64,000 bases of DNA from Phoebastria nigripes (Eukaryota; Chordata; Aves; Procellariiformes; Diomedeidae), in assembly GCA_035582835.1 (NCBI GenBank), contig JAYKAV010001820.1:785310-849309 (forward strand). Direction: 5' to 3'. This document shows, piece by piece, positions 23,059-36,246 of this stretch. The notes beneath the pieces were generated by a model. The model did no database searches and had not been told where the DNA came from. It was given only the letters and a program-made list of their open reading frames with translations. A program made the translations under genes and the position numbers. Positions within the stretch are counted from its first letter, which is position 1. Each line of letters starts with the position of its first letter.

Positions 23059-23995
23059 CTAAACCATGTGCCTGAGGACCACATCTACACGTCTTTTAAA
23101 TACCTCCAGGGATGGTGAATCCACCACTTCCCTGGGCAGCCTGTTCCAATGCTTGACAACCCTTTCGGTGAAGACATTTTTCCTAATATCCAATCTAAAC
23201 CTCCCCTGGNGCAACTTGAGGCCATTTCCTCTTGTCCTATCGCTTGTTACTTGGGAGAAGAGACCGACCCCCACCTCGCTACAACCTCCTTTCAGGTAGT
23301 TGTAGAGAGCGATAAGGTCTCCCCTCAGCCTCCTCTTCTCCAGACNNNNNNNNNNNNNNNNNNNNNNNNNNNNNNNNNNNNNNNNNNNNNNNNNNNNNNN
23401 NNNNNNNNNNNNNNNGTTCTCCAGCCCCTTCACCAGCTTTGTTGCCCTCCTCTGGACACGCTCCAGCANCTCAATGTCCTTCTTGTAGTGAGGGGCCCAA
23501 AACTGAACACAGCATTCGAGGTGCGGCCTCACCAGTGCCGAGTACATGGGGACGATCCCTTCCCTACTCCTGCTGGCCACACTATTTCTGATACAAGCCA
23601 GGATGCTGTTGGCCTTCTTGGCCACCTGGGCACACTGCTGGCTCATATTCAGGTGGCTGTCGACCAACACCCCCAGGTCTTTTTCTGCCGGGCAGCTTTC
23701 CAGCCACTCTTCCCCAGGCCTGTAGCGTTGCATGGGGTTGTTGTGACCCAAGTGCAGGACCTGGCACTTGGCCTTGTTGAACNTCATANGATTGGCCTTG
23801 GCCCATGGATCCAGTCTGTCCAGGTCCCTCTGCAGAGCCTTCCTACCCTCGAGCAGATCAACACTCCTGCCCAACTTGGTGTCGTCTGCAAACTTACTGA
23901 GGGTGCACTCGATCCCCTCATCCAGATNGTTGATAAAGATATTGAACAGAACTGGCCCCAATACTGAGCCCTGGGGAACACCACTTGTGACCGGC
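23059..23995 (-). pseudogene. CR1-A ORF2 C-terminal fragment (reverse transcriptase)
   Basis: Reads from the RT palm to the natural end of ORF2. Visible motifs are VPQGS near the start, the FADD catalytic box (phenylalanine codon at 23892-23890), LHLGHNNP, and the C-terminal [10 protein letters not shown] region. The frame is nominally open but crosses the 70-N gap, so continuity there is unproved. The endonuclease and the first half of the RT are missing, so the fragment cannot support retrotransposition. It has no start codon of its own; the ATG codons near 24000 lie at or outside the truncation point and are fortuitous. Confidence 0.9.
23346..23415. other. assembly gap (70 Ns)
   Basis: A run of 70 Ns inside CR1-A. 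In the CR1-B copy the matching interval between the same flanking words is 40 nt (35842-35881), so the true missing length is probably nearer 40. Confidence 0.95.
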
Positions 23996-25884
23996 TGCAT
24001 CAAACAGCAGGAGTTGGGAAAGCAATCAGGAAAGCACCAAGACAGTATCTATTTGTTAGTTAAATTTTCCTGTACAGTTACCCTTAAGGGCACGTCTAAG
24101 ATTTGACTCCACTGTGTCAGTTCACAGTCCAGATACACTGTTCCTCTCATTTCCATCTGTCGTTCCTCCCCTACACAAACCTCTTCTTATCTTTTTCTTT
24201 AAACTTTGGAAACTGGACCAAGTCCAAAGAGGAGAAGATGACCTGTTTGGCATCACAGCAGCACTCTGATTAGGGTAGCAACTGACAAGAGAGCCGGATC
24301 AGATCGCCCTGCTCTGATCAAGCCCAACCATCTTGATGGCCTCAGAATTACATTTACCAACAACTGAAAACAAGGCAGATCACTGCAGAAAGCCCCCACA
24401 GCACTCAAGGGGATCCACACAGGGATGACAGCAGCACAAGCAGAACTGCAGACCTTCCCTCTGCTCCCTGGCCTCTTCTCCCTGGCGCTTCACTTCATGC
24501 AAAAAATAAAGAAGGGGACAGTATCAGCTGCAACATGAGACTGTTTTGCAAAGTCAGTGCATTACACAATTACACGGCTAATTCAGGACAGGGATTCCCA
24601 AGCTAGTCCACACGCTTCTGCTCCTCAGTTCTTATGTTGCTTCACTCCTCTAGACAGTAACCAGTCTCTCAGCTGAGCCTTGTTGCAGCAGACGCTGGCT
24701 AATCCATCATTTTATTAATAGTATGATTACGGTATAAATATTTCATTTCATGGTGTGTGTAGGAGGAGGCTTCATTATGCTCAGTATCTCTGCATGCGCA
24801 TCTTTTTTAAATACAGCTCTGTTAAACTTATGGCAAATATGTCAGTTCCAGCTCTTTCAATATTTCCTTTAATGCTCTCAGTATTTTCTCAAATGCTAAT
24901 AATGTTAAATTCCAGGCCAATTTATTCAGTGAATAAAATCCACATCCAATAATATAATTTCTTTTATGATACGGTCATACAAAAAGATGCAGTAAGAATT
25001 TAATGCAAATGGGAATTAAATCTTCGAAAAAGAGAGTTGTCATTTTCCTACTTTATGCGCTGTATAATGAAACAGTACAGTAAGTATTGCTTAGGTGGCC
25101 AGGGCAGTATTTTCACATTTCAGTGTTTCACAGGTAAACTTTGCCACACTCTTGTTTTTTTAAAGCATCCTAGTCATAGCCTTAATATAGATAGTGTCAT
25201 CTTTTTTTTTTCAGAGTACTAACCATGTTCTTAATATAGACACTATTAACAGTGTTCAATGTTTTAATTCAGGAACAAACAGCAGTATGAACGCTGAATT
25301 ACACTTTTAACACAAGCAACTGCCACATTTCTGTTTGCTACTCCATACTAGAAAAGGCAGTGCAAAACACTTGTAAAGTGTGTTTCAGTTTTCCCAGCCC
25401 CCAGGGTCTGCTAGCAGCTCACACGGTAATCCTTTATTTTTACAGTTCTGATTTCAGGAGCAATGTGGAGCTTTCTCAGTTTAAATAAATGATAAAATAT
25501 TAAATTAAGAACCTCAGGTAGAGATTTAATTCTCGGGAGAATGCTGAGGAGAAAATCCAGCTTGAGTCACTTAAAATATAACACTTTGATTATGGTTCAG
25601 TGATACCAGTGATCTCCAAAGTGATTGCAAGGCACCCATTTAATTCCAAAGTAACAGTTAACATCCATACTAAACTTCTAGTTACAGCATGGTCCATTTT
25701 TTGAAGAGGCTGTTTAAAGCTGACTTAGAAACAAAAGTCCATGGTTCCGTATGCACGCTTGCTGGATGCCTGCACCTGCAGCAAGAGAGTGGAAAATCAA
25801 CTGTGAGCAGAACNGCAGCAAACCAGCACCAAGAGGTGCTGTGGAAGAAAAAGCTCAGAGGCAACAGCAGCAATGTCACCTAAT
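23996..25884. other. non-coding stretch, no gene recognised
   Basis: AT-rich, with no supported exon, RNA gene or repeat family. Confidence 0.55.
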
Positions 25885-26060
25885 GCTTGGTAATGCACTT
25901 CATGAACCATTTCCAAGGGTGCGGGTATATCATGGACCCAGGTTACAGGTGGAGAATGGGACGCATGGTGTGATAAAGCTACTTGGCTAAGGTCACTGAG
26001 CCTGTCCTGGCAGAGCCAGCGGCAGAAAATGAGGCTCCCAACTCTTTCTTCAGTATCCTC
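25885..26060 (-). repeat. MIR-like ancient SINE relic
   Basis: The plus strand holds, in order, 'ggttacaggtggagaatggg', 'cttggctaaggtcactgagc' and 'tggcagagccagcggcagaa'. These match the order and spacing of the reverse-complement MIR core (ttacagatggggaaac; acttgcccaaggtcacacagc; agtggcagagccagg). This is one of the clearer relics in the window. The minus-strand open frame across it is a by-product. Confidence 0.65.
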
Positions 26061-29000
26061 CCAACCATACGAAGCCATTCTGCTCTCATGGATTTAGCAA
26101 GGAGGGCAGATAACACCAGGCATGGAAAGCAGCTAAACCTCTCACATTAAAACAAATTAATGTGTAAAGGTGACACGAATGCCTCCTTGTGTAAAAACCT
26201 GTCATTTCAGATGAAGCATGAAATTGGGGTTAAAACAGACAGCCACCACAGGCTTGCATGACTGTCAGGGATATGTGCTGTTTGCAGAAACACTGCTTAT
26301 GGATTCTTATTTCCTTCCTGAAGCTTTAGTCAAATTGGCTACATCATACTGATAGGGCTTTAGAGAAGCCTCAGCTCCCTCAACTGAATGACAATGGAGA
26401 GCNTTCCAGATACCCAACATAGCAAATACCGCGACTGTCTTTTCTGTGCTATAAAAAGGAGATAAAGGGTGCTAATGGTATGAGAAAAATACCCATATGG
26501 TGCATAGCAGAGCAGGGGAAAAATAACGCAAGTTTTCAGAATTTTGGTGAAATTTTAGTTTGAAGAATTTTTCCTCTAAGCAATCATCACAGCAGACAAC
26601 AAGGCTTAATGACAGGATCTGCCAGCAGGAAAAACCTGGAACATNCAGCATCTGAGCAGGCAGTCACCTGTTTGTGGCAAGCAAAACTGTGTCGAGTATT
26701 CACTGCACAAAACTCTGTCCTGACCACAGACAAGGCTGAAATGTGTTACTGTTGTCATTACATAAACGTGTGCAAACATCTCTGAGAAGGATCCCCTTTA
26801 CTGAAAGAACAGGACTAGGAAAACATGCAACTCCTTTGGTTTTCTTGGATACACCAATTTTTTCTGCTTTTTAAAAAGTCTAAAAGTGGTTATCATAATT
26901 ATCTTTAATTTACAACAGGAATTTCCTAGGGTAGAGAGTCAGTGAACCTGGAGTCTGCTCAAACATGAAGAGGCACCGCTGGATTGAACCTGCCTCAACA
27001 AGCAGGGTATGATACCCAAGAAAGGAAATGTTTTGCCTTTTTTACATTTTAGTCCCAATTTATGATTATCATACAGGAAGCCATTTCAAGAGGCTTTGTT
27101 GAAAAAAAAACAACCTATCTTAGCACAACATACAGACTTGCCAAAAAAATCAAGATGTATTTTTAATCTTAGTTATGTGAAGCTCTTACCAGCCTGGTCT
27201 TATTTTAGAAAATGAACAGCCCAGCGGTTAAATCCCATACTTGGCTTGCAGCTGGATTGTGCAGCAGGCTGTGTGACCACTGAAGCAATACACCTGCTGA
27301 TAGCTGCGGGGAGATTGCCACATTCTCATCCCAAGTACAACTTATAGCCAGGCCATGATGCCTGACCTGCAGCTTCTGCCATTAATTTTTAAAACTGCAT
27401 GGTAGCATTAGTAGGCGAGTTGCCTTCACTTTCTGAATTCTAATTATAATGAGAAAACCGTGCCTCCAAACAAAGTCATGTTCAAAAGGAAAAATGAGAA
27501 CTATATTTGAAGACAAAGTATCTTGCAAACTCTCCCATCTTAAGTATCAATTTCCAGCAACGAATGTCCTATTATCTAAAGGAGCCGCTATCTATTGCAT
27601 AAAGACATGAGTTCATTCTGGTCATTGGCCATGTCCACCTACTTTTTTTGGCTATGGCTGCAGCGCTGGGTATCAGCTCAGCAAAGCTACTCTTCTGCCA
27701 TTCTCGTGTCTGCAGCCTTTGGGGAGGTGGCAGCAAGCAGCACCCTGCAGGCTCAGGCCACGATACAATAACTTCTTCTGCCTCCCAGCCCTTATGTGAG
27801 AGGTAACTACAGCTTAGCGATGCGGGTGGTGGTAGGGCAGGAAGGAGCTCCTTCCCACCACCACCATCCCTGCTGGGCACATCCTGGGGGCACGAGGGGC
27901 AGGGCGTTCACTCGGCTCTCCACTTACTTCCCAAGGGCTCCTCCATTCCTGGGAGGGGTGTCTACACCAGGTACAGGCTCGTATTCAAACTTACCTCAGC
28001 CGAAGCGTTGATGAGAATCAAGGTCATGTCTATGATTTCGCCATTAAGAGTAGCAGAACTAGGGCCTGAAGCAAAGGTTCTGACTTGGGCTAAAAATTAA
28101 GTATAAATGCAATAGTGTGGCACAGGCACACTTTCAAAGACACAGATATCCCAATGCATTAATATGGTTTTGCATAGAAGTCTCTGCTTCCTTTAGATTC
28201 ATATCTAATTCTCTTTACATCATTTAGAAAGCTTTGGCACTTGAGAAACCCATTGAAAAACCTCCTTTACACCATACTTCATTGACTCATTTAGTATCTA
28301 CAGTTGCTGATGTCAAAGGATGGAATCGAGTTACCCACCAACATTACTAATGAGCTGCGAAAGCACTCTGCTATCACCCAGTCAGCTATTTAACTTAATA
28401 TTTAAAATATATATTCAAACTATATATTCAACCCTAGTACCCAATCAATAGCTTGAAAACAGACATAACTTCAGCATTCTCATTAGAGAAAACACTGCAA
28501 GAAACTAGCCCATGAAACAAAGCATTTCACAGCAATGTATAATAGCATAGCACTCCCTTTCTAGTGAATAAAAGTGAATGGGTTTACAGGTGGAAATAGT
28601 TCTTTCTTCACCCATGACTGGTAGATATTGTTATTTAAATCACGCAAGTTCACGCTTCAAACAACTAGAGTGACTCAATGCAAAAGAAACAACATAGAAG
28701 ATTCAAAATTGCCTACAAGATCTAGTTGTATGATTCCTCAAAGCTGATAATTAGTTGTTCAAAGCACTCTGCATTTGATTAAAGTTTGTCCAATCTATGG
28801 GACAAGTCCAAAGACTGCTGGAAACTGCGGGATTGTTATCACAGGAGGTCCTGCCCTGGCCCAGGGGATCTGGGAAACCCAGTCCGCCCAGTGAGACTGG
28901 TATTCTGGACATACTGGTGCTGGGGAAAATAATGAGAGGATAAACCACTGAGTATCTGAGAATCTCCTGGTTCAGAACGTCTCACAAAATATATTGCTTT

Positions 29001-32000
29001 TGGCGTAATTTTAAACTGGTACCAAAATCAGGACTACAAAAATACCCTGAGAACCACCACCTTTGTTATGCTTCCAGATCTACTGCAAGTCCCTGGTGAT
29101 TCAATTTTATCAGAGAATCCAAAATACCACTTCCTTTTTGAAGGAACCAAATCTTATACTTAATCTCTGCACTCTAAAATAGCAAGTTTAGCCAATATCG
29201 TGTCAGATAACATATATTAAGAGCTTAGGAAAGGTTATCTATTATGGGAAGAAAACACTCCATTTGTGTTGAAGCAGCGTTCTGAAAGACATATCTCACA
29301 TTTGAAGGCAGCCTGTTACGTTAGCAGATANGTTCCTTTTATCATAGCCCCGAACAGAACATTTAAGAAATGAAGATCAACGTGCTGCCTGAGAAGTAGA
29401 CTGCACAGAAAGTTACCTAGCTTGTCTTATGTATGGAAGCACTCATTTCTCTTATAGCATTTTCTATTAAACTTGCCTAGTAAAAAAACAATTTCAAAGT
29501 TCCTCAGTGGTGAATTTTGACTTTCTCCCTTTCTCTTTTCAGAAATTAGAGCTGTAAATTGAGCTATGCAGAAGATATTAAAGTATGCCCTCCGCAGCTT
29601 AGCAGGTCACAGAAATTCACACCTCGGGCTCACAGGCCACACAGTAATTGCACCATCATGGCCCTGGGCAGCTTCCAACCGCTCAAAGCAAGAGTCAAGC
29701 TGAGCGGCTGATCTGTACATCAGCAGGAATGACAAGGTTGCATCCACAAGGCTGCTAGAGATGACTTATAGAGATAGATTAAAAAAATAAATATTTATAA
29801 CTTGACTCAGGAAAAGGTGTTAACTGTCCATTTATATTTAAAGGGCATAAATATCAAGGAGGGAGAGGAATTGTTGCGGAGGTTTACAGAGCATAACTGA
29901 AAATAATGGGATGAAGCAGTGCCAAAGGAAAGTGCAGGTCTGACCCCGATTTTCACATACAGGCAAGACTCCCACTTAGACCCACAGAATTTCACTGCTA
30001 GAGTACTCTGTATCTGAGTTAATGAAGATTTCCTGAAATATTCACTGAAATCTGCACTCACTGACGAAGGGCATCAACAATGCATTTCACTGAGACCATT
30101 TGCTCTCTGAGAGCATTTTCAAAGGGCTGACTCATCTCTTCTTGTCTTGTCCCAGTCTGTGCCAGGTGTACTTTGAAATATGGAAGCGTGCAATGGAGAC
30201 ACTCTCTCTCCTTCAGATGCCTGAACAGACACCCGGGGAAATGAAAGACCTTGTTCCGTGCAGTACATATCGACACACTTCCCTACAGTGTGGGGGAAAT
30301 CTGAATGTGTTGTTTGATCTTTTTCAATACAGATTAGTGGATAACACGGGGGCCCAATAACAGTGACACCTGGTCTCTACGAACATCAAAGAAAAAGTGT
30401 GCAAACATGGTCAGCAACCATATTTTACATGTATTTTACAGAGGAACTGTAGTTGGGTGGACACCTGCAAGAAGACAGCAGAAAAGCAAAGGGATGTTGA
30501 CCCTCAGGACCACTGAGGTCCTCAGTTTTCAGGCTCACTACATCCTACAAGGGGGAACTGTGTAATGTTACCCGATTTCCTAGAATTTGTCCTTAACAAA
30601 GAAATGGCCACTCTAAAAAACAAACAACAGCATTTATTCGATTCAAAATAGACAACAGAATCAGAAACGTTTATAAGGACAAAGGTGACAGGAAAGGAAA
30701 AAGAACCAAATTTAATTTTCTCATCTCCAAAACCAAATTCAACAGGCTTTAGAGATCTCGCAAACTTCCAACCATTGTGTAAGACAACAATGACCAACTC
30801 AACACAGGAGAAGGAATCACTGGGATGCTCCAGCTTCGCTTTTATGCCACACAGTTTTTCTTGGTGACACATTTACCTTCAAACTCCCCAACTCCCCCAT
30901 GGATTGATTAATTCTTAACTAATTCAAAAGAAAATTCCACTTTCTCCCCTCAAAGCATTAGTTGGCCTCAGCTCTTTAGAGGTGCCAATAACTTTCTGGT
31001 AGGCCAAGTGCCATTCCTTGGTCTTGACTAAATTATTAACAGGCTGTAAACTCAGAGTGAAAATATGCTTTTGAATTTGGTGAGGCAAAGTTTAGTACTT
31101 CCATACACTGTGCTTATATTTAAGAGACATATCAACAAACAAACTTTCCTGAAGCATGTAGATAAATGCATGAGGCTCATTGACACTTCTCAACTCAGAC
31201 CAAATACAACAAAAACCAATCACTTTGGGGCAACCATCTCTGAGAGATACAGAGACAGACATCCAGAAGATCTAGAAAAACAATACAGAATTAGGAAATC
31301 ATGTTTTGTCATGATGGTTGCATCATAGTGGCAATTTATTCACCTGCTAAACTGTTTTTGGCTCTAACAAACAAGGAGAGAATAAATATCACAGACCTAT
31401 ATAGAGATATGAAGATCTGCACACTGCAGTAACGGAGGGAGATGGTTACAGCAAGAAACAAGTTACTGATGAGATACTTGAATGCACAAAAGACAATACA
31501 CTCCGGCCATGGAACGGAACAGATGCATCCCCTCTTAAGGCCCTTCTGCTTAAGAGGAGAAAAAATTTAAATGGATTGAGTTGTGGGTTCAAGTCAGCTG
31601 GGAGCAAGTTGGAAGCAGGAAAAAGAAGCTGATGTTTTACATGCATGAGTCTACCTGGAATTGAAGAATTTACCTGTTGTCTGAGACTTCACAGACAGGC
31701 TGCCTTACAGCCACACTTCCCAGCCACAAGACACAATGCTTTGCTTAGTGCAGAGTATTTGTCTTTTCACTATCAAACATTTTCCCCATAGCAAAATATT
31801 GCATTTATTGAGAGCAAAGCGTTGGTGATCAGACACTCATAACAGCTTGAGTGGCATGAGTAAATGTGTAGCTATGCTCAGTGTTTTCCATTTTTACAGG
31901 AAATAACATCATGACTGAACTAGAAAGCAGATGGGCAGTAATCTGATAGTTTTGAAACATCACAGATACGTATCTGTTGGTTGTATGGATGTTGCCATTG

Positions 32001-33304
32001 CTTTGGCATACAGGAGACAGCGGCACAGAAAACATTTTCTTATATAACACTATTTTCCACCTTTTTTAGTAGTGATAATTTCAGACAACAAAGATGAAAA
32101 GAAGAGATGCTGAAAGAGATCTGAAATACAGGAACCCACTTGAAGACAAAGCTGAGCTAGCAGGATTAGCAAATCTAACAAAATCAGAGACTACCTGATT
32201 TTGTATTACTGAGGGAAGTTTACGTTCTCCATCAGAAAGGAAGGCACTATCACAAGATGTGTAGCATTCTTGTTATGTCTTAACATCATGAGAGAAAGTT
32301 GCACCAGGAATACAAGGTGCCAGTTTCATTCTCCTCAGAAGACTTGAAGTGATGCTGTGAACTGAATATATGTTATCCCAATATAGGAAGCCTTTTTGTC
32401 CTCAGAAACTTTGGTGTAAGCCTAGTCCCCTTGTGAATAGGACTAAAGTTCTGTAAAATCTAAGCTATGCTCAAGAAGGCCACAGATATTTGTAATTTTA
32501 CATTGCCACAAACACCAGAAAAAGTGCTTCAGAACAAAACAGATTTGTCTCTGGGTTTGGCAAGAACTGAGCTGTGCCTATGTTCATGATGTGGCACTTA
32601 ATATATATCTGTGGACTAATAAGACATTATTTTAAAAGCCTGTGTTACTCCTCAACATATAAATGATTACTGAGCATTCAACTTCTACCTCCGGGAAGAA
32701 AATGTTTGAAGAATAGATGGTGAAATGGGGTTCCAATATAAAGCTTCAATTTTTACATAAATTACTTAACAGAAATCTTCAGACATGCTCTGTCTTTCAG
32801 ACACTTCTTATTGCCAGAACTGTATTGTGGGCTTCAGAAATAGGTGGGTTATCCAGACACCCTAATGATGTACCACTTTCCATCATCAGTACAGAGAAAC
32901 AAGAAACTCAGGGAGAATTCTTTCATCAGGATTTTTTTTCTGACACAAGGGAGACGTTGTTGTAGGAAAAGGAACACTGAGAAATAATGTAAAACAGTGC
33001 AAGACAAAAACAAATCTCCAGAAAACAATAAAAAAAAGCCCTGTTTTTCTCCTCCACAGTCTGTTTCACAATAAATTTAAGCCATTTACCTCCAAAGCAC
33101 TAAGCATCTCTGTTTCAGGTGGTAAGTCATTTGGTTCCAGATAGCAGTTTTGTTTCAGGGGAGATAAGCTTCTTTCTCAGCTACTGAATTGCAGCAGAAA
33201 ACCAAGAGCAGCCTGAGGTTTCCTCTGTGTTTTTACTAAAGTTGGTTACTTTGTATTTCAACTTAAGGTTACAGGCTAAAACATTTCCACTGCTGCATTT
33301 GAAC
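26061..33304. other. long non-coding stretch, no gene recognised
   Basis: About 7 kb without a supported exon, RNA gene or transposon. It contains AT-rich TATATA tracts near 28405-28430 and a modestly GC-rich patch at 27640-27960. Open frames are all short (116 codons or fewer) and lack recognisable motifs. Inferred to be intronic or upstream KCNIP4 sequence. Confidence 0.55.
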
Positions 33305-33324
33305 CACCAGGTTCGAAGGGGGAA

Positions 33325-33603
33325 GTGGATAAAACCAGGCTCGCTAGTGAGTCTAGGGGTGGCAAGCCAATGTTGGGGGCGAAATCGATAGCCCAGCTCA
33401 AGTGCATCTGCACCAATGCGCACAGCATGGGTGGCAAACAGGAGGAGCTGGAAGCCATTGTGCAGCGGGATAGCTACGACTTAGTCGCCATCACAGAAAC
33501 ATGGTGGGATGACTCTCACGATTGGAGTGCTGCAATGGATGGCTATAAGCTCTTCAGAAGGGACAGGCGAGGAAGGAAAGGCGGTGGGGTAGCTCTATGT
33601 TAG
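33325..33603 (+). pseudogene. CR1-B ORF2, endonuclease N-terminal part
   Basis: Encodes the start of the apurinic/apyrimidinic-type endonuclease, with NAHS near residue 31 and ITETWW, whose catalytic glutamate codon is at 33496-33498. The frame then stops at a TAG (33601-33603). Comparison of the reading on either side shows the endonuclease continuing in another frame immediately after, so a small deletion near 33594-33602 broke the gene. The frame's apparent first codon is GTG, so no genuine start is present. Confidence 0.92.
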
Positions 33604-34857
33604 GGAATGTTTCGATTGTCTAGAGCTTAAAGATTGTGGTGATGATGATAAGGTCAAGTGCTTATGGGTAAGGATGAGGGGGAAGGCCAACAAGGCAGAT
33701 ATCCTGCTGGGAGTCTGTTATAGGCCACCCAACCAGGATGAAGAGGCCGATGAAGCATTCTACAAGCGGCTAGCAGAAGTCTCNCGATCGCTAGCCCTTG
33801 TTCTCGTGGGGGACTTCAACTTCCCGGATGTCTGCTGGAAATACAACACAGCAGAGAGGAAACAGTCCGGGAGGTTCCTGGAGTGTGTGGAAGACAACTT
33901 CCTGACGCAGCTGGTGAGGGAGACTACCAGGGGAGGTGCCTCGCTCGACCTGCTGTTTACGAACAGAGAAGGACTGGTGGGAGATGTGGTGGTCGGAGGC
34001 CGTCTTGGGCTTAGTGACCATGAAATGATAGAATTCTCGATTCTTGGTGAAGTAAGGAGGGGGGTCAGCAAAACCACTACCATGGACTTCCAGAGAGCAG
34101 ACTTTGGCCTGTTCAGGACACTGGTTGAGAGAGTCCCCTGGGAGACAGTCCTGAAGGGCAAAGGGGTCCAGGAAGGCTGGACGTTCTTCAAGAAAGAAGT
34201 CTTGAAGGCGCAGGAGCAGGCTGTCCCCATGTGCCGAAAGAAGAACAGGTGGGGAAGACGACCAGCCTGGCTGAACGGGGAGCTTTTGCTGGGACTCAGG
34301 AAAAAAAGGAGAGTTTACCACTCTTGGAAGAAGGGGAAGGCAACTCAAGAAGAGTACAGGGATCTCATTAGGTCATGCAGAGAGGAAATTAGAAAGGCAA
34401 AAGCCCAGCTAGAATGCAATCTGGCCACTGTCATAAGAGATAACAAAAAATGTTTTTACAAATATATTAACGACAAAAAGAGAGCCAAGGAGAATCTCCA
34501 TCCTNTATTGGATGCGGGGGGGAACATTGCCACCGAGGATGAGGAAAAGGCTGAGGTACTTAATGCCTTCTTTGCCTCAGTCTTCAATAGTCAGACCAGT
34601 CACCCTCAGGGTATTCAGCCCCCTGAGCTGGAAGACGGGGACGGAGAGCAGAATAAACCTCCCGTAATCCAAGAGGAAGCGGTGAATGACCTGCTATGCC
34701 ACCTGGACACTCATAAGTCCATGGGGCCGGATGGGATCCACCCAAGAGTGCCGAGGGAGCTGGCGGAGGAGCTTGCCAAGCCACTCTCCATCATTTATCA
34801 GCGGTCCTGGTTAACGGGGGAGGTCCCGGACGACTGGAGGCTTGCCAGTATGATGCC
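33604..34857 (+). pseudogene. CR1-B ORF2, endonuclease C-terminal part and RT start
   Basis: Second frame of the broken ORF2. It shows GDFNFP (GDFN at 33809-33820) and SDH (34013-34021), the conserved metal/catalytic motifs of the endonuclease. A lysine/arginine-rich linker follows, then the beginning of the reverse transcriptase with GPDGIHP from 34724. The frame goes off near 34855-34858 by what looks like a one-base deletion; the abandoned frame runs on to a stop at about 34912. Isolated Ns lie at 33784 and 34505. Confidence 0.93.
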
Positions 34858-36168
34858 ATCTACAAGAAGGGCCAGAAAGAGGACCCAGGGAACTACAGGC
34901 CTGTCAGCCTGACCTCGGTGCTGGGGAAGATTATGGAGCGGGTCATCTTGAGGGCGCTTGCAAGCCATGTGCGGGACAGCCAGGGGATCAGGCCCAGCCA
35001 GCACGGGTTCATGAAAGGCAGGTCCTGCTTGACCAACCTGATCTCCTTCTATGACCAGGTGACCCGCCTAGTGGATGAGGGAAAGGCTGTGCATGTGGTC
35101 TACCTGGACTTCAGTAAAGCCTTCGACACTGTCTCCCACAGCATTCTCCTAGAGAAGCTGGTGGCTCATGGCCTAGACAGGCGTACTCTTCGCTGGGTAA
35201 AAACCTGGCTGGATGGCTGGGCCCAGAGAGTTGTGGTGAATGGAGCAAAGTCCACTTGGCGGCCGGTCGTGAGCGGTGTTCCCCAGGGCTCCATTTTGGG
35301 GCCAGTTCTGTTCAATATCTTTATCAACGATCTGGATGAGGGGATTGAGTGCTCCCTCAGTAAGTTTGCAGATGACACCAAGTTGGGGAGGAGTGTTGAT
35401 CTGCTCAAGGGTAGGAAGGCTCTGCGGAGGGACCTGGACAGGCTGGATCCACGGGCCAAGGCCAACTGTATGAGGTTCAACAAGGCCAAGTGCTGGGTCC
35501 TGCACTTGGGTCACAACAACCCCATGCAACGCTACAGGCTTGGGGAAGAGTGGCTGGAAAGCTGCCTGGCAGAAAAGGACCTGGGGGTGCTGGTTGACAG
35601 ATGGCTGAATATAAGCCAGCAGTGTGCCCAGGTGGCCAAGAAGGCCAACGGCATCCTGGCCTGTATCAGAAATAGTGTGGCCAGCAGGAGTAGGGAAGGG
35701 ATCGTCCCCATGTACTCGGCACTGGTGAGGCCGCACCTCGAATGCTGTGTTCAGTTTTGGGCCCCTCACTACAAGAAGGACATTGAGGTGCTGGAGCGTG
35801 TCCAGAGGAGGGCAACAAAGCTGGTGAAGGGTGTGGAGAACAAGTCTGATGAGGAGCGGCTGAGGGAACTGGGACTGTTTAGTCTGGAGAAGAGGAGGCT
35901 GAGGGGAGACCTTATCGCTCTCTACAACTACCTGAAAGGAGGTTGTAGCGAGGTGGGGGTCGGTCTCTTCTCCCAAGTAACAAGCGATAGGACAAGAGGA
36001 AATGGCCTCAAGTTGCACCAGGGGAGGTTTAGATTGGACATTAGGAAAAATTTCTTTACTGAAAGAGTGGTTAAACATTGGAACAGGCTGCCCAGGGAAG
36101 TGGTGGAGTCACCATCCCTGGAGGTATTTAAAAGACGTGTAGATGAGGTGCTTNGGGACATGGGTTAG
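34858..36168 (+). pseudogene. CR1-B ORF2, reverse transcriptase
   Basis: Third frame, open to the natural ORF2 stop. RT landmarks in order are [10 protein letters not shown] (from about 35104), VPQGSILGP (from about 35278), and the FADD active-site box (35365-35376). The LHLGHNNP and [10 protein letters not shown] regions follow, then the C-terminal [10 protein letters not shown]. The catalytic aspartates are intact. Upstream frameshifts mean no single protein can be made from this copy. The first in-frame ATG lies within the RT and is not a real start. An isolated N is at 36154. Confidence 0.94.
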
Positions 36169-36246
36169 TGGGCATGGTGGTGTTGGGTTGATGGTTGGAC
36201 TCGATGATCTTAGAGGTCTTTTCCAACCTTAATGATTCTATGATTA

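Larger units (their letters stand above)
22974..23995 (-). mobile_element. CR1 LINE copy CR1-A, 5'-truncated
   Basis: The 3' end is at 22974, where the plus strand begins with the complement of two ATTCTATG octamers, the hallmark tail of CR1. Homology to the CR1-B copy at 33305-36246 runs from the reverse transcriptase palm (VPQGSVLGP) through the ORF2 end and the short 3' UTR, and stops near 23995. This 5' truncation is typical of CR1 insertion. The element lies in the same direction as KCNIP4. It contains a 70-N gap (23346-23415) and five isolated Ns. Its 3' UTR matches that of CR1-C (60455-60715) better than that of CR1-B. Confidence 0.95.
33305..36246 (+). mobile_element. CR1 LINE copy CR1-B, nearly complete ORF2
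   Basis: About 2.9 kb covering the endonuclease, the reverse transcriptase, the end of ORF2 and the 3' UTR, ending with an ATTCTATG octamer followed by ATT. ORF1 and the 5' region are absent, so it is 5'-truncated just before or within the start of ORF2. It lies antisense to KCNIP4. Low apparent decay (two frameshifts and three isolated Ns) makes it the youngest-looking long element here. Its 3' UTR (TTAGTGGGCATGG then a GTTGGGTTGATGG stretch) differs from that of CR1-A and CR1-C, pointing to a different subfamily. Confidence 0.96.

Noticed and set aside
35173..36078. 301-codon open frame on the minus strand
   Set aside because: It is the antisense of the CR1-B reverse transcriptase. The same antisense frame appears in CR1-A (23149-23967), so it reflects codon composition of CR1 and not a gene.
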